Origin: Clitopilus passeckerianus
Lineage: Eukaryota; Basidiomycota; Agaricomycetes; Agaricales; Entolomataceae
DNA length: 64,000 bases
Assembly (NCBI GenBank): GCA_944990035.1
Contig: CALYLX010000116.1
Span: 434,001-498,000, forward strand
Reading direction: 5' to 3'
Numbering within the stretch: position 1 is the stretch's first letter; each line of letters opens with the position of its first letter. Below, one piece after another: positions 33,400 through 44,834 of the stretch. Position numbers and translations under genes: made by a program. The notes below the pieces were generated by a model. That model had not been told where the DNA came from, ran no database searches, and worked only from the letters and a program-made list of their open reading frames with translations.

Positions 33400-34918
33400 T
33401 AGAAAGCACGCATATACCCACCCAAATTCTGTAGACCGGTTCATGAAGACTTGGAACTCCTCCGTCTACCCTTCTATTTCCCCGTTCCCGGCCTTGAACT
33501 GGTCAACGGTCGTGGATGCCTGATCTTCGAGTACTCAGCCAAGTCGTGCAGATGTGCATTGGGTGTACATCTAGTTAAGGTGACTGGTGGTGCCCCAGGC
33601 TCAGAATATTTCTATCATCCGTAGCAAAATGTCTTCTCTCGCTTGATCGGACTTGAAGCAGAGAGACGTGTATCAAGGCAATACGAAGTTGTTCAGACGA
33701 CTTCCAGGCCCTCGATGGATAGGACTTATCTACGAGGACTCCCACGTATTCCCTTGCTCGCTTGTCATGCACCCTGTGGACATACCGAATCAGTTGAAAC
33801 ACAATACTCTTAGAAACAGCAGGCCGACAGTAGACAAAGGAGGACTTGAAAATCCCTCCTGGGTCCAAGACTCCTGGCTCGCACCATTCCGGCTGCCGAA
33901 AATTACGTGCCGTAATGCACCTCCGACTCGTATCTCTCATGCGTATGCATCAGCGGGAAAATTTACCATCCTTCAGAAGGCCATGTTTCCACGTCTCGCT
34001 ATGGCGTAGAGTATATATTCGATCGGATTAGTTCCACTTTACCCTGCTTTTGTAAAGCGCTGGCATGAAAATGGAACACCCTGCCCCATCTGCCCTTGCA
34101 AGCCCCCACCTCTTTCCCAGAGATAATTATGTCCTCAGTTGTTTGTTCATAATTGAACGCAAAAATAAAAATCAATCCAGTCTAGTTTCCAAACTACAAT
34201 AAGATATAAAACAGCACTGCGAATGAGAGTTGAGGTGCTGGTTCAACGACGGAAGGTCAATTCTCAAGCAAACTACCCAAGACCAAGGTAGTCCTCCGGC
34301 GGAAAGAACGCTCGCTGCCGCTTGAGCACAACCAATGGATATCCATATCAGTTATACAACACCATTTTCCATCATGTTCTAAGCATGTAGATCAGCAAGT
34401 GCCTTTCTACGGTCTTCGTGGCTAATAGCGGTCGCCAGACGTATCGTAACATACATGTCAATGAACAGAGTAAGTCTCGATCACTCTAATTGAAAGACTT
34501 AAAATGATGATCGAGTCCTGTCCATGTTGGAAAGCTTGCCGTCGCCAAATGAATTCCGCCAATGTCGTTAAGAATTTATGCTCTGGACCGGCGGCAACAG
34601 GTGGCTTTGTATTAGATGGATTTTTATCGGAGACGGTGGCGTTGAAGGACTGGAGTTGCAGTTGTATGTCTGGATGGCTGTGAGAACTTGTAAAGATGTG
34701 CTTGGCCATTCCTCTTCGCGTAGCGAACACTCATGGGGGTGCTGCATGTGATATTGAGAGAAAAAGATTAACCCACCAAGGGCATGTAGCTTGCGCCACT
34801 ATAAATAGTAGATGTAGATGGACAAGATGATGGTACATTTAGTAAGTAATTGAAACAAGATATCTGTTCTACATTGCTACGATCTGACAATTATATTAAG
34901 TCAGCGTCTGGAGTCGCA
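33400..34918. other. Intergenic, no gene recognised
   Basis: About 1.5 kb downstream of the methyltransferase array. A 90-codon minus-strand frame at 34458-34730 starting MFATRRGMAKHIF is the best candidate but lacks a motif. Confidence 0.4.
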
Positions 34919-36116
34919 CTAATTTCGTGTTACCGACCACCACATCACCCAAAACTCAGCAGTGGGGTCTAGAGAGGCGATGCTCCTCCTTTCTACTTTC
35001 TTCAACTCGGCAACCACGCTGACGGTACCCACCTTGAATACGCCAGGCTTTCCGTCCTGACCTCCACCCACCCAAACTTGCTTCCAAGTCTCGGGAGAGT
35101 GGCAAAACATGCTGCGTCCTTTAAGCCTTTGGGCCTCATGTTCCCATCTGGTCCCCTTCCCTGGCATCGCAACATGCATACCAAATAACATGCTTCCTGG
35201 CTCGGGCGACAACAGTGTTGCAAGTCGTTCGGCTAGAATAGATTGTTTCCCCTCGTTGAAAAGATGGAAAAGAGAAGATGCATGAATCGCAGAAAAATGC
35301 CCTTGCAAGGGCGTTAGCGATTTGAGAGAAACCACATCGTCAGGGCGAGGAACAGGCGCCTCCAGGTCGCCTAGATAATAGGGTGAGCGAGGGGCAATCA
35401 TCTCGGGGTCAAAAGCATCTCCTGGGATGAATGTAGCGGGAAATGTCGCCTTCGAATCCTGGAACAAATCGTGACCGCAATCCCAGAACCCTTCGTGTGG
35501 TTATATAGCTGAGTTACAGGCGATAAATTGTGGATGGCCAACCTGGGTTCAAGTCCGATGCGACAGCTTGTCCAACCGGCCATCCATCCTCGACGATTTT
35601 CCTTGTGTCGTTACCAACTTGAAGTGAAGAAGAACGAAGCTATGAGTGACTCCAGTTAAACGATATTGGACGACTCACAGCAACAGCCAATGTCGAGGAA
35701 CAGTGCACCAGGACATTTGCTAAGTTCAAGCGCCTTTCCATATGCGGGCAACTTCGAGATCTTTAACCTGCTCAAATAATATTGAGATGTGTTCTCAAGA
35801 GGAAGGCCGATTTTTATACCGTAAGAAATTGAAACCTCGAATACAGGGATATGCATAGATCTAACAATCGGTCAAGTCATGCCCAAGCGCCCTCGCAACA
35901 TTTCCAGTTACTTACTGCATAAGCTTTCTTCTGGACCTCCAGGATATGTTTCCTGAGCTTATCTTGATCCTGAATTCCGGTTTGACGCTGGCAGAACTCC
36001 AGCTCCATGCCAGTTAGTTCATAAAGGCTCTCATCCAATACGTCCGTAGCATTTCGCTGCTGAATTTCCGTTGTCTGAGCGGATTCGTGAGCAGATACAA
36101 CAGTCTCTTCTAGCAT
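34919..36116 (-). CDS. SAM-dependent methyltransferase, array copy A
   Basis: Class I SAM-dependent methyltransferase, substrate unknown. Exons (minus) 35916-36116, 35820-35860, 35679-35767, 35543-35617 and 34919-35490 give 325 residues. The start at 36116 (MLEETVVSAHESAQ) matches the N-terminal layout of copy B. Motif I is assembled across an intron as ALFLDIGCCFGNDTRK, with SKLPAYGKALEL before it. Later blocks are FWDCGHDLFQDSKATFPATF, LTPLQGHFSAIHASSLFHLF, LLSPEPGSMLFGMHVAMPGK, MFCHSPETWKQVW and the C-terminal WVMWWSVTRN. Copies B and C share every block and intron position. It was probably produced by tandem duplication. Such enzymes often tailor small molecules in fungi, but no product is implied by the sequence alone. 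Confidence 0.88.
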
Positions 36117-37628
36117 CTTCACAGAAGGCGACAAGAAACCAGGAAACGAATCATGAATTCGACCGCAGTATTTTATAAATAGAAATCTAAGGGTAGATTG
36201 ACGGGACCGTCGGATGATCAGGTGGAATGACAACTGACTAATAATTGTAATATTAGCAACATAATTAATTTCAAGCTTTCACCCAGGGCTCTCCTAAAGC
36301 TTCTGGCATAGTATACACTTGGCAAGTTGCGGCTAAGTTCTCGCTATCTTTGACCTCCACAATTGTTTCTCTTGTATCTTGAGACAAGGGTGAACATACT
36401 TAGCTTCACCCAAACAGGTGAGCACTACTGCGTGGCCGACTTGCGTAAACCAGACCCCAAGCTTCCGGGATAAGAATTGGTAGTGCCGGCACGCGAGATC
36501 CCCGATTGACCAAGGAGAAAAAACGATTTGATATCGCGGCGACAAAGGTTTACAGGAGGGTCTGGCCCGTCCATGGCTCTAAGCAAAGAATTCTGTTAAT
36601 CAAGACAGCTTCCTTTCCGTTGTCCTCCTCATACATTCCGAGTTGTGGGACTAATATCACGGCAGACTTAGCAAGATTCTCTTATGCCCTCTCCAACAAT
36701 GCGTTTAAATGTTTTCACTCGCCAGGGTTGATGAGAGGTCCAGAAGTGGATTACTTGGCCGTTTCGTACCCAGTATCAGGTCGACATTTCCTCAGACACG
36801 GATCCTTACCCTGACCACTACCCGCTTCCCGGCATCCGAGAAACAAACAAGCTATCTCCGCGCCCTCTCCATGTTACCACGCATCGATCCTTAGAGCGTC
36901 TCATGTCTACGTGACCCTGGTGATTTAACGTGCTTTTACCTGGATTTGGACTGGACTCGTCTCACAAAACCATATCAATGATTGGAGGGGTGATCGCTCT
37001 TAACCTGGTGCCAGACCTGTCTTATTCTCGAAGCGGGGTTATGGTGGTAAAGAATCTCAATGAGAGGATGCAGTGGAGGACAAGGCATATGGAAACAGGG
37101 CCATCCGCCCGTAAGAAATATCCTACCGTAGACATCCAACCAGAACTGGAGGATGACACTTTTTCATCCGGCTTCCCTTCAGACCGATCATTCGTCACCA
37201 TCTGAGTGCACATGGGCACCCGCATAGGTTTACAGCATAGGCGGGGTACCACACGCATCAGTATCTCTGTCAATGGTTTCCCTGCCTCCGAGTGGAAACC
37301 AACCTCCGTTGCACGATCGCCTTTCGCGTAGCCAAGCCTTCTCCGAATGCCTGGTGCCGGCGGCAGAAGCCTTCAACCTGGGTGTATTGCGAGGTGAGAT
37401 TGGAACAACAAATTACTTCGGGGTAAGGAATCTGCTTCCGTTTCAATGGTTAACCACTTTGATCAGATCCTGCGAAAGATAGATGTTGGTTTGGGAACAA
37501 ATACATGAGTACGATATACCCACAGGCTGGCAGGGCTGCGCCACACGCGGAATAGAATGGCTTTATCGTGGAATACAGGTTGATTTCGCGAACACATTCA
37601 CATTATCTACGCATTCAATTCGTCTCCT
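36117..37628. other. Spacer between methyltransferase copies A and B
   Basis: About 1.5 kb, longer than the 380-base spacer between B and C. It should include the promoter of copy A. Plus-strand frames of 60-113 codons are present without motifs. Confidence 0.4.
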
Positions 37629-38863
37629 TCAAATCCTAGCAACAGACCACCACATCATGAAGAATTCCGCATTCGGATGTTCTTGCCTTAAGTCCTCTCG
37701 GTCGACCTTTATCAGCCCAGCGTCAACTGTCACTGTACCCTTCCTAAAGACTCCTTCTTTTCCATCGCCGCCGTTTCCCTCCCAAACCTGCTTCCAGCTT
37801 TCGGGCGAGTGGCAAAACATATAGCGCCCAGTGTGGCTCTTAGCCTCCAACCTCAGGCCTTTCTCCGGTTTTCCACCGTGCACGCCGAAAACCATGCTGC
37901 CCGGTTCGGGTGAGAGCAAAGTAGCCACCCGTTGAGCCAGAGTATACTGCATCTCTTCATCAAACAGATGAAAGAAAGAAGATGCATGGATTGCCGAGAG
38001 ATGTCCCTGAAGCGGTGTTAGTGACTTCAGAGACCTCAAATCCTCAGGCCGCGGAGGGGGCGAGTCCGAGTCTGTTAGATAGAACGGAGTGCGAGGGGAG
38101 ATAAAGTCAGTGTCAAAAGCATTCCCTGGTACAAAAGCCGCAGGGAAGATGGACGGGGTGGTCCTAAATAGGTCGTGTCCACATTCCCAGAAACCTGAAT
38201 CGGTTAGAAGTGCTACCGTAACTCGAGGATCTCAGTACGACAAGATATTTACCTGCTTCGATATCAGATGCAATGGCATTTTTAACCAGCCAGCCGTCCT
38301 CTACGATCTTTCTGATGTCGTTCCCAACTTCAAAAACCCAGAATATGAACAAACAACCCCGAAAACAACAGAAGAATCTGACACACAGCAGCAACCGATG
38401 TCAAGGAACAGAGCATCTGGTCGTGATCTGCCCAGTTTCAGAGCAGCTGGATATGCGGGTAACTTGGAGATCTTGAGTCTAGTCGAGATCGCGGCAGTGT
38501 TGGGAGCCTGAGTACTTTGGAACCAGTTAATAGAATATGAGAACTCACTGGGTAAACGCAAAACGGCGGATGCAGGGGTATCCAAAGATCTCATGATCGA
38601 GATATGATTGACAAATCGTTCTTGTTAACGTTAGTGACTGCCACACTCACAGCATATGCCTTCCTCTGTGCGCTGATAACGTGTTTCTTGAGCTCTGCCT
38701 CATCTTGAATACCGGTTTGGCGTTGGAAGAATTCGAGCTCTGCCCCAGATGTCAGATTATACAAGTTTTCGTCCAATTCTGGAGGTGGCGCCTTGAGGTT
38801 CACTTTGCCCGGATTGTCCACGGTGGCAGCTGGCAGCTCTTCATTTGACGTCATGTAGGCCAC
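37629..38863 (-). CDS. SAM-dependent methyltransferase, array copy B
   Basis: Paralogue of copies A and C. Exons (minus) 38651-38863, 38549-38589, 38387-38478, 38253-38327 and 37629-38194 give 328 residues. It starts MAYMTSNEELPAATV. Conserved blocks: ELEFFQRQTGIQDEAELKKH, YPCIRRF, LKISKLPAYPAALKLG, FLDIGCCFGNDIRKIVEDGW (motif I, split by an intron as in copy A), FWECGHDLF, LTPLQGHLSAIHASSFFHLF, LLSPEPGSMVFGVHGGKPEK, MFCHSPESWKQVW and MMWWSVARI. Exon 2 is 41 nt and exon 4 is 75 nt, identical in size to the other copies. Intact by eye. Function as for copy A. Confidence 0.88.
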
Positions 38864-39244
38864 CTGTGCCTACAAACGAGGGGGCATAAACATGTTTCCC
38901 TGAAAACGAGGCTGACCGTCGCTGATCGATACCTACTTTGTGAATGGATCGAGAGATAGCTAGGAACATAGGAACGACCTCCTTAAGTACATGAGATGGA
39001 GCGGATAAACTTCCGTCATTGTTATTTTTGGACAGAGAAGCTCGTAATAGTAACACACAAACGCCTACGGAAAGTAGTCCGAATAATTCATATCATCCCA
39101 ATATCATTCGAACAAGTACAAGTACAGCTAGTATTACAGGGTGGTGGTACATACAGAATAATCCGGTCAATATGATTAGTTATAATAATATATCGTACAG
39201 CTAACATTACAGGTAAAGTACAAGTGTCCCGAATAATATCCCAC
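38864..39244. other. Spacer between methyltransferase copies B and C
   Basis: About 380 AT-rich bases that must contain the promoter of copy B and the 3' end of copy C. No gene seen. Confidence 0.45.
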
Positions 39245-40546
39245 CTAGAGTATAGTGACAGACCAAACCAACTGATACTTTACAACACCCTTCATGTCGA
39301 GGTGCTCAACTCGCCGTAATGAGGTTTCAACCTTGACGTTGCCCCTCCCATAGATTCCTTCCCAAAGGTGCCGCCAGCTGTCAGGCGAGTGGCAAAACAT
39401 CGTGCTATCAATTTCATCAATCTGTTGTCCCATCTTTGGGAGAGCAACATGAGAGCCGAAGATGATAGACCCGGGCAGAGGCGACAACAAAGATGCGAGT
39501 CGCACTGCGAGTTCCAGTTGTCGTTTCTGGTCGAAGAGGTGAAAGAAGTCCTTCGCATGAATGGCTGAAACGTGTCCTTGAAGCGGCGTCAGCGACCTCA
39601 GTGTCTTGAGGTCCGGGCGAGGAGTTGTCGGTGGGCTCTTGTAGGGTAGACGAGGAGCAATCATCTTGGGATTAAAGGCGTCGCCAGCCACAAAAGCCGC
39701 TGGGAAGGTTTCTGTGTCACTTCCGAACAACTCGTGGCCAAAGTCCCAATAGCCTGGTTCACCGAGATGGTCAGATGCGGCGTAGGTGAAGGAGAAATCA
39801 AATCAGACCTTGGCGTAGGTCAGATGCTATCGTATTCTGTACAGGCCATCCATCAGCAACTGCTTTCCGTAGATCATTGCCGACTATTCAATGTCATATG
39901 TTAGCCACAGGGTAGTCATCCCACATGGGAGATCATGCTTACAGCAGCAACCGATGTCCAAGAAAACAGCATCCTTGCGTTGTCGAGATAGGCTCAACGC
40001 TGCTTGGTATGCAGGATGCCTCGCGATGCTCATCCTAATTTAGATTTCGATGTCAGAGCTTAGCACTTGTGCAACAGAACATAATGATGTACCTTATAAA
40101 ATTCATGAAGCGGATACAGGGGTAACCGTAGATCTGAGCGACAAGGCGTCTGGTCAGCGGGGATTAGGACAGGATAAAAATCGGGGGCTTACATCATAAG
40201 CTTTCTTCTGTACGTCAAGAACATGTCTCTTGAGCTCGGCCTTGTCTTCAATGCCGATCTGTGATTGAAGGAACAGAATCTCGTCCTTCGATGGGGAGTA
40301 AAAGCGCTCTTCAAGTGGCGGCTTGGTGGACGGGTTGGAGTATCGTGCAAGTATTCCAAGCCTGAATAAGGTGATCTCAATCAAGGATTCAAGTCTTCAG
40401 GAATAAATGACTGGACGGGAATACAAGTGTCAGGCGGATGATTCGATCGGGACTGATGCAGGGTTACTTACCGAACCTTGGCTTCCTAACCACAGTGCCT
40501 GTAAAAGACATGGGTATACTTGGGAAAGATCCCAGCGTGAAGGCAT
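39245..40546 (-). CDS. SAM-dependent methyltransferase, array copy C
   Basis: Third member of the array. Exons (minus) 40193-40375, 40093-40133, 39943-40034, 39809-39883 and 39245-39753 are well supported. Exon sizes 41, 92 and 75 nt match copy B. Motif I reads VFLDIGCCFGNDLRKAVADG, followed by YWDFGHELFGSD, LTPLQGHVSAIHAKDFFHLF, LLSPLPGSIIFGSHVALPKM, MFCHSPDSWRHLWEG and QLVWSVTIL. The N-terminus is less sure: no ATG is in frame in the 40193-40375 exon. A phase-0 first exon 40472-40546 (MPSRWDLSQVYPC) gives 324 residues, close to copies A and B, but it is not similar to them there. The core is certain, the start is not. Confidence 0.82.
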
Positions 40547-41065
40547 TAAGCATCATGTTGAGGGTCGTTACGTTGCGGTTACAAGTGAATAGTCGTGGAT
40601 GAGCGTTGATCGAGGAGAAGATATGAGAGGGGACGATGCAAGACACCCGTCCTTATAGCGTTGGGGATGGGAAATGAGGAAATGTGGTATATACAAGGAG
40701 AGATTGTGAGGTAGATGAAAAGTGAAAGCGATTAGCAGCAACCACGAGCTGATTTATAGTAAGTACGGCTTTAAGACAGTCCCTGGTCCTCTCTACCTAT
40801 TAGCGAGTGACATATCCTGTATAGGGTGCCTTATACTTATGCGGGAGGGTTCTGATCCCATTTGGAATAAATGAGATGTCATGGACAGCAAATTTCTGGA
40901 TTCAATCCACCGCAACTACGCAACCACAAACCCATGGCGGACGGGTTAAGCGGTGGAGGATACGATGTCCGGATGTGTGGCACTCCGGCCACTAAAGAAG
41001 AGGTACGACGAGTCGCAGGAACAGTTTATTCGGGGGGCATGACTGGCCATGTTAACAGCGTAATA

Positions 41066-41309
41066 CAGTTTGTTGGACGACACTTGGCGTGCCGTCTTGA
41101 TGGATGTTCTGGATGTGTGGTGTCCTATGCCCGTTTGGCAGGTTGAGGTTTTGGACATGATCATCAGAGCCCGGTACGACGATGCCGATGGGTACGCATT
41201 CGTGGGCGAATATATAGATGGCCAAGATTTGGTTAATACAAAACCCGCAGAATCTATTAAACCACATGAGCAGGATGACAAGACACGCAAAGCTCGTAAT
41301 CTTTCATGA
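41066..41309 (+). CDS. Unknown small coding-like frame
   Basis: The plus-strand frame reads LLDDTWRAVLMDVLDVWCPM, then VWQVEVLDMIIRARYDDADG and YAFVGEYIDGQDLVN, ending KTRKARNLS. Composition (Trp, Asp, aliphatic) is protein-like and unlike the flanking DNA. There is no in-frame ATG at its start; an upstream exon from an ATG at 40934 is conceivable, but I could not join it in phase. It lies between the methyltransferase array and the acyltransferase. No family recognised. Confidence 0.3.
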
Positions 41310-41611
41310 CGACGCTCACCGAGAGGATGGCTGGCAAGACGGATCCTAGCATTGCCTTTGATACATGGTCGACCGGTGTACCGGAATCCGGAGTTCCTTA
41401 GAATCATGAGAACGATGTCATAAAAACTTTTTTCTGCGGGAGTTGCTTGACAAAGCTTTCCGGTTGACTTTTGACTTCTGCTGGGGGAAGAGACAACTTG
41501 CCACTTACCGGTAGACGGAAGAGGGAGACGGAGGTGACAATGTTGTGGTAACCTCCTGCCAAATCTGGTTCCGCGTCAATACGATCCAACCCTGCATTAC
41601 TGTACTGCCTT

Positions 41612-43068
41612 GTGCACTCACTTGCCAGCGATTTAGTCGCTCTTTTGCCTCTTTGCGCAGCTATAACTCTATGCCCTGGTGAGCAGGTACACACGTTCTG
41701 GACTTGGCCGAAAGTTGACAATAAGCGTATGACTCAAAAAAGGGGACTTGTTTGGACTGTACCCAATCCACACAGTATCCAGCTCTCTTGGAACGCCTTC
41801 TTCAAGTATTTGCTACCACCTCTAGTCAGTTACTATGTGACTGCAGTCCTTGTACAGCTACCAAACACCCGATGGCTTCGTATGGCTGCCATGCCGGTGA
41901 CGCTCTACTTGGCGTTCTGGGCTGGGACGCAAGTTGACTTAGCAGTCGGCCATGAGACGCTGACCTATCTGAATCAGGGACTCGCGGTACGTATGATGTG
42001 TTCCTCGCTGAATTTACTCCATGGGCACCGTTGCTCACCGTTCCAAAGTTAGCTTACGCTACAGTCGGATTCCGGGCGATAATATGGTCATTTCTGCGTC
42101 AGCCACTCAAACGCAACCGGCCAGCCACACGTCCACAATCAGCGGCGCTAGAGACCGGAAAGCAGGACGCCCCCGGCCCCGTGCATGCTGATAATGGATC
42201 AGCTTCTGCCCAACATCAAGAATACAAGCTGACAGTTATCTTATTCGATGCGTGGGATCTCTTTGCCAACCTACGCGGAGTAGGCTGGAACTGGTCTCGA
42301 GGGTTATACATCGCACCCGAGTATAGAACAACATCAAGTCGAAGCGCATTTCTGACAGCGGTCTTGAAATCATTCATTTTTGGCATGATTGCCTTCGATT
42401 TCCTCCAATACTCGGTCCAATGGTTCGCACCTCTCACAGTGGGATCGTCAACGGGAGGTAGCATTTTCGACACAACGCTGGATCCCGTCCGAAGATATTC
42501 CCGGTCTTTCGCAATGACCCTTCTCGCCGGTTTCACGGTCTATACTGTCATTCAATGTGGGTACGCGTTGTTCACACTCATTGGTGTTGGCATTTTCCGG
42601 CAAGAACCCTTTCTCTACCCGCCGATCTTTAACAAACCCTGGTTGTCGACATCTCTTCGCGAATTCTGGTCTCGAAGATGGCATCAAGCCTTCAGACACA
42701 ACTTCATCTCCCTCGGCGCGTTACCGGTGTCTCGCCTGTTTGGCCGCACATGGGGCGTCCTCGGAGCATTTTTCGTCTCTGGAGTTCTACATGACATTGG
42801 CGTTTGGGGAATGGGCAGAGGCTCAGACTTCCTCGGTGTCTGTGGATTCTTCATGATGAACGGAGTTGGGGTCCTAGCCGAGCAAGGCTGGCAGAGATGG
42901 ACTGGCCGCAAGGTTGGAGGTTGGCTGGGATGGGTTTGGACGATTGGTTGGTTGATATTTTGGGGTCAGTTCATACTTGATGCATGGGCCAAGACTGGTT
43001 TGGTTGGAGGCACATTCATGCAGCATCATCTACGGCCATCCGTTCACCTTCTCGGTCCGCTGGTATAA
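41612..43068 (+). CDS. Wax synthase-like (MBOAT-type) membrane acyltransferase
   Basis: Predicted integral-membrane O-acyltransferase of the fungal wax-synthase-domain group, some members of which acetylate secondary metabolites. Exons 41612-41986 and 42049-43068 give 464 residues; an ATG at 41729 is an alternative start that loses 39 residues. Several hydrophobic segments are visible (LPPLVSYYVTAVLVQLP, FIFGMIAFDFLQYSV, AMTLLAGFTVYTVIQCGYAL). The diagnostic block LREFWSRRWHQAFRHNF is followed by a membrane segment with the putative catalytic His in FFVSGVLHDIGVWGMG. The 62-nt intron is in phase 0. It lies next to three methyltransferases, which makes a shared tailoring role plausible but unproven. 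It converges on the pantothenate synthetase gene. Confidence 0.85.
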
Positions 43069-43338
43069 TTGCCTCTACAGCGTCCACGCAGCCAGAACAA
43101 GAGAATTATTTGCAGGAGAGTTAGGCCGGCTTGCCACCGTACATTTGAACATTAGATTAGATCTGCGCTAGGCATATTCTAGACATCTAATCAGTTGGAC
43201 GCTCGGATTGTCAGAAAGACCCTTGGAATTCGGTGATCATTAATTAGTGTATTCGGATTAGACTCTCCGGCTTCCGTCGTCAAACTCTTTAAAATAGGAA
43301 TCTTATTTGAGCACATCCGCGAGGCTGTTGGAAGTTCT

Positions 43339-44601
43339 TCATGCGAGGATTTTTGACGTGTCACCAAGGATGATGTTGTCAATTAGCCTCGTCTTGTCGA
43401 TCCACAGAGCACCACTGAGGATGACCGGGGCATGAACTTCTCTCCGAGACGTTTCGGGGGACAAAACTTCGAAACTGTCCGAGTCGTTGAGTTCAACATA
43501 GTCGAGACGGATCTCAAGACCAAGGTTCTCGTTTTCGTTTCGTATGGCAGCAGCGTCCACGACTTCCCGAGCCACATGGACGCAATCCTTCTTTGACCGT
43601 CCGTTACTCCAAGCCCCGGCTGCCGCGTTCAACGCCTGGTAAAGTATCGGTGCGACTTTGCGTCCGTTCTCTGCGAGGTAGACATTCCTTGAGGAGAGGG
43701 CCAACCCGCTTAGTGGATCTCGGGCCGTAGGCACGATGTGCAGGTGGTCTGGATCGGGATGGGATAGGAGAAGATCACGACAGAGCCGGCGGAGAAGGAG
43801 TGCCTGTTGGATATCTTTTTGCCCAAAGTAGGCATTTGTGGGCTGGAGTGATTTGAAATGAGATATTTCGGAGGATTGTCGTAGATTGGGACGTGGACTG
43901 ACGTACCTCGACAGCGTTGAACAGTTTGGTGACAACAGTGGCGACCCCCCTGAAGAAAGTTGGCCGACTCTGGCCTTCCATCTGATGACCATAGCCCTTT
44001 ACTTCGATAAACGTGCCCCTTTGGTCGGCGACGTTCTGGATGATACCGGAAGGGTACATCTGGTCCACCGTCGGGACGAAGATGGCAGAGGGCGTTCGCT
44101 TTATTGGTTGGCCGCCGGAAGAGGGGTCCCTGTCCGTGAAAGATATAGCTTCCAGCTGTTCCAGATCACTTGGCAGCGTTCGAGGATAGGTGGCCAAATC
44201 TTCATGTGGAGCGAACTGAGCAGGGTTCACGAAGATAGAAACCACTGTCAAATCATTTTCTGCGAGAGATCTTCTGACTTGGACAGCTTCAGGACGCCAA
44301 ATAGCTCAGGAGAGTGTGCTAACTCACCTAGTGACAGATGACCTTCGTGAAGAGCGCCCATTGTGGGCACAAAGCCAACTGACTGTTTCCTATCTCGTGC
44401 ATTCTGCCGCCATTCTCGGCACAATGAGATTGTATCAAGCAATGGAATGCTGGACGAAGGCAACTGCGTGAACATGGATCTAATCAAGCACGGGACAACT
44501 CGAGCAGTAATCGTGAAGTGACGAATAAGGCGACACATCTTTGCTTGTGATTTTGATCGGCGAAACTGCAGAGGCAGTTTGGCTAAATGGGTTCTTCTCA
44601 T
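43339..44601 (-). CDS. PAN6: Pantothenate synthetase (pantoate-beta-alanine ligase)
   Basis: Catalyses ATP-dependent condensation of pantoate with beta-alanine, the last step of pantothenate (CoA precursor) synthesis. Exons (minus) 44328-44601, 43907-44277 and 43339-43842 give 382 residues. The ATP-binding motif is intact: [19 protein letters not shown]. It is followed by [20 protein letters not shown], a pantoate-side block [40 protein letters not shown] and [10 protein letters not shown]. The usual xRPxHFxGV has Phe where His is common (RPTFFRGV). The first 43 residues before MFTQLPSS are basic and Ser/Arg rich, longer than bacterial PanC, and could be a mitochondrial presequence or a wrong start (other in-frame Met at 22 and 43). 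Inserts near [13 protein letters not shown] are common in fungal forms. Confidence 0.93.
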
Positions 44602-44834
44602 GATTTACCCCTTGAAGACCAGAAGAATGATGGTTATCAGGCATCTCACCAACAAATCAGGTGAACAATGTGTATGATTTGACGCCTTTCCAATAGATCT
44701 TTAAGATTTAAATTTAAATTGCTCAGTTGAAGTAGACAGTCCGATAGGAACGACGATGACGTGTGGTGTAATCAGTCAGATTGCTACTATGATTATCAGC
44801 AATAATGCGATTTTTCCGGTACTCGATACTGGGG

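Noticed and set aside
41612..41728. First 39 codons of the acyltransferase as a second small gene
   Set aside because: They are in the same frame as the enzyme and are more simply an N-terminal extension or 5' leader.
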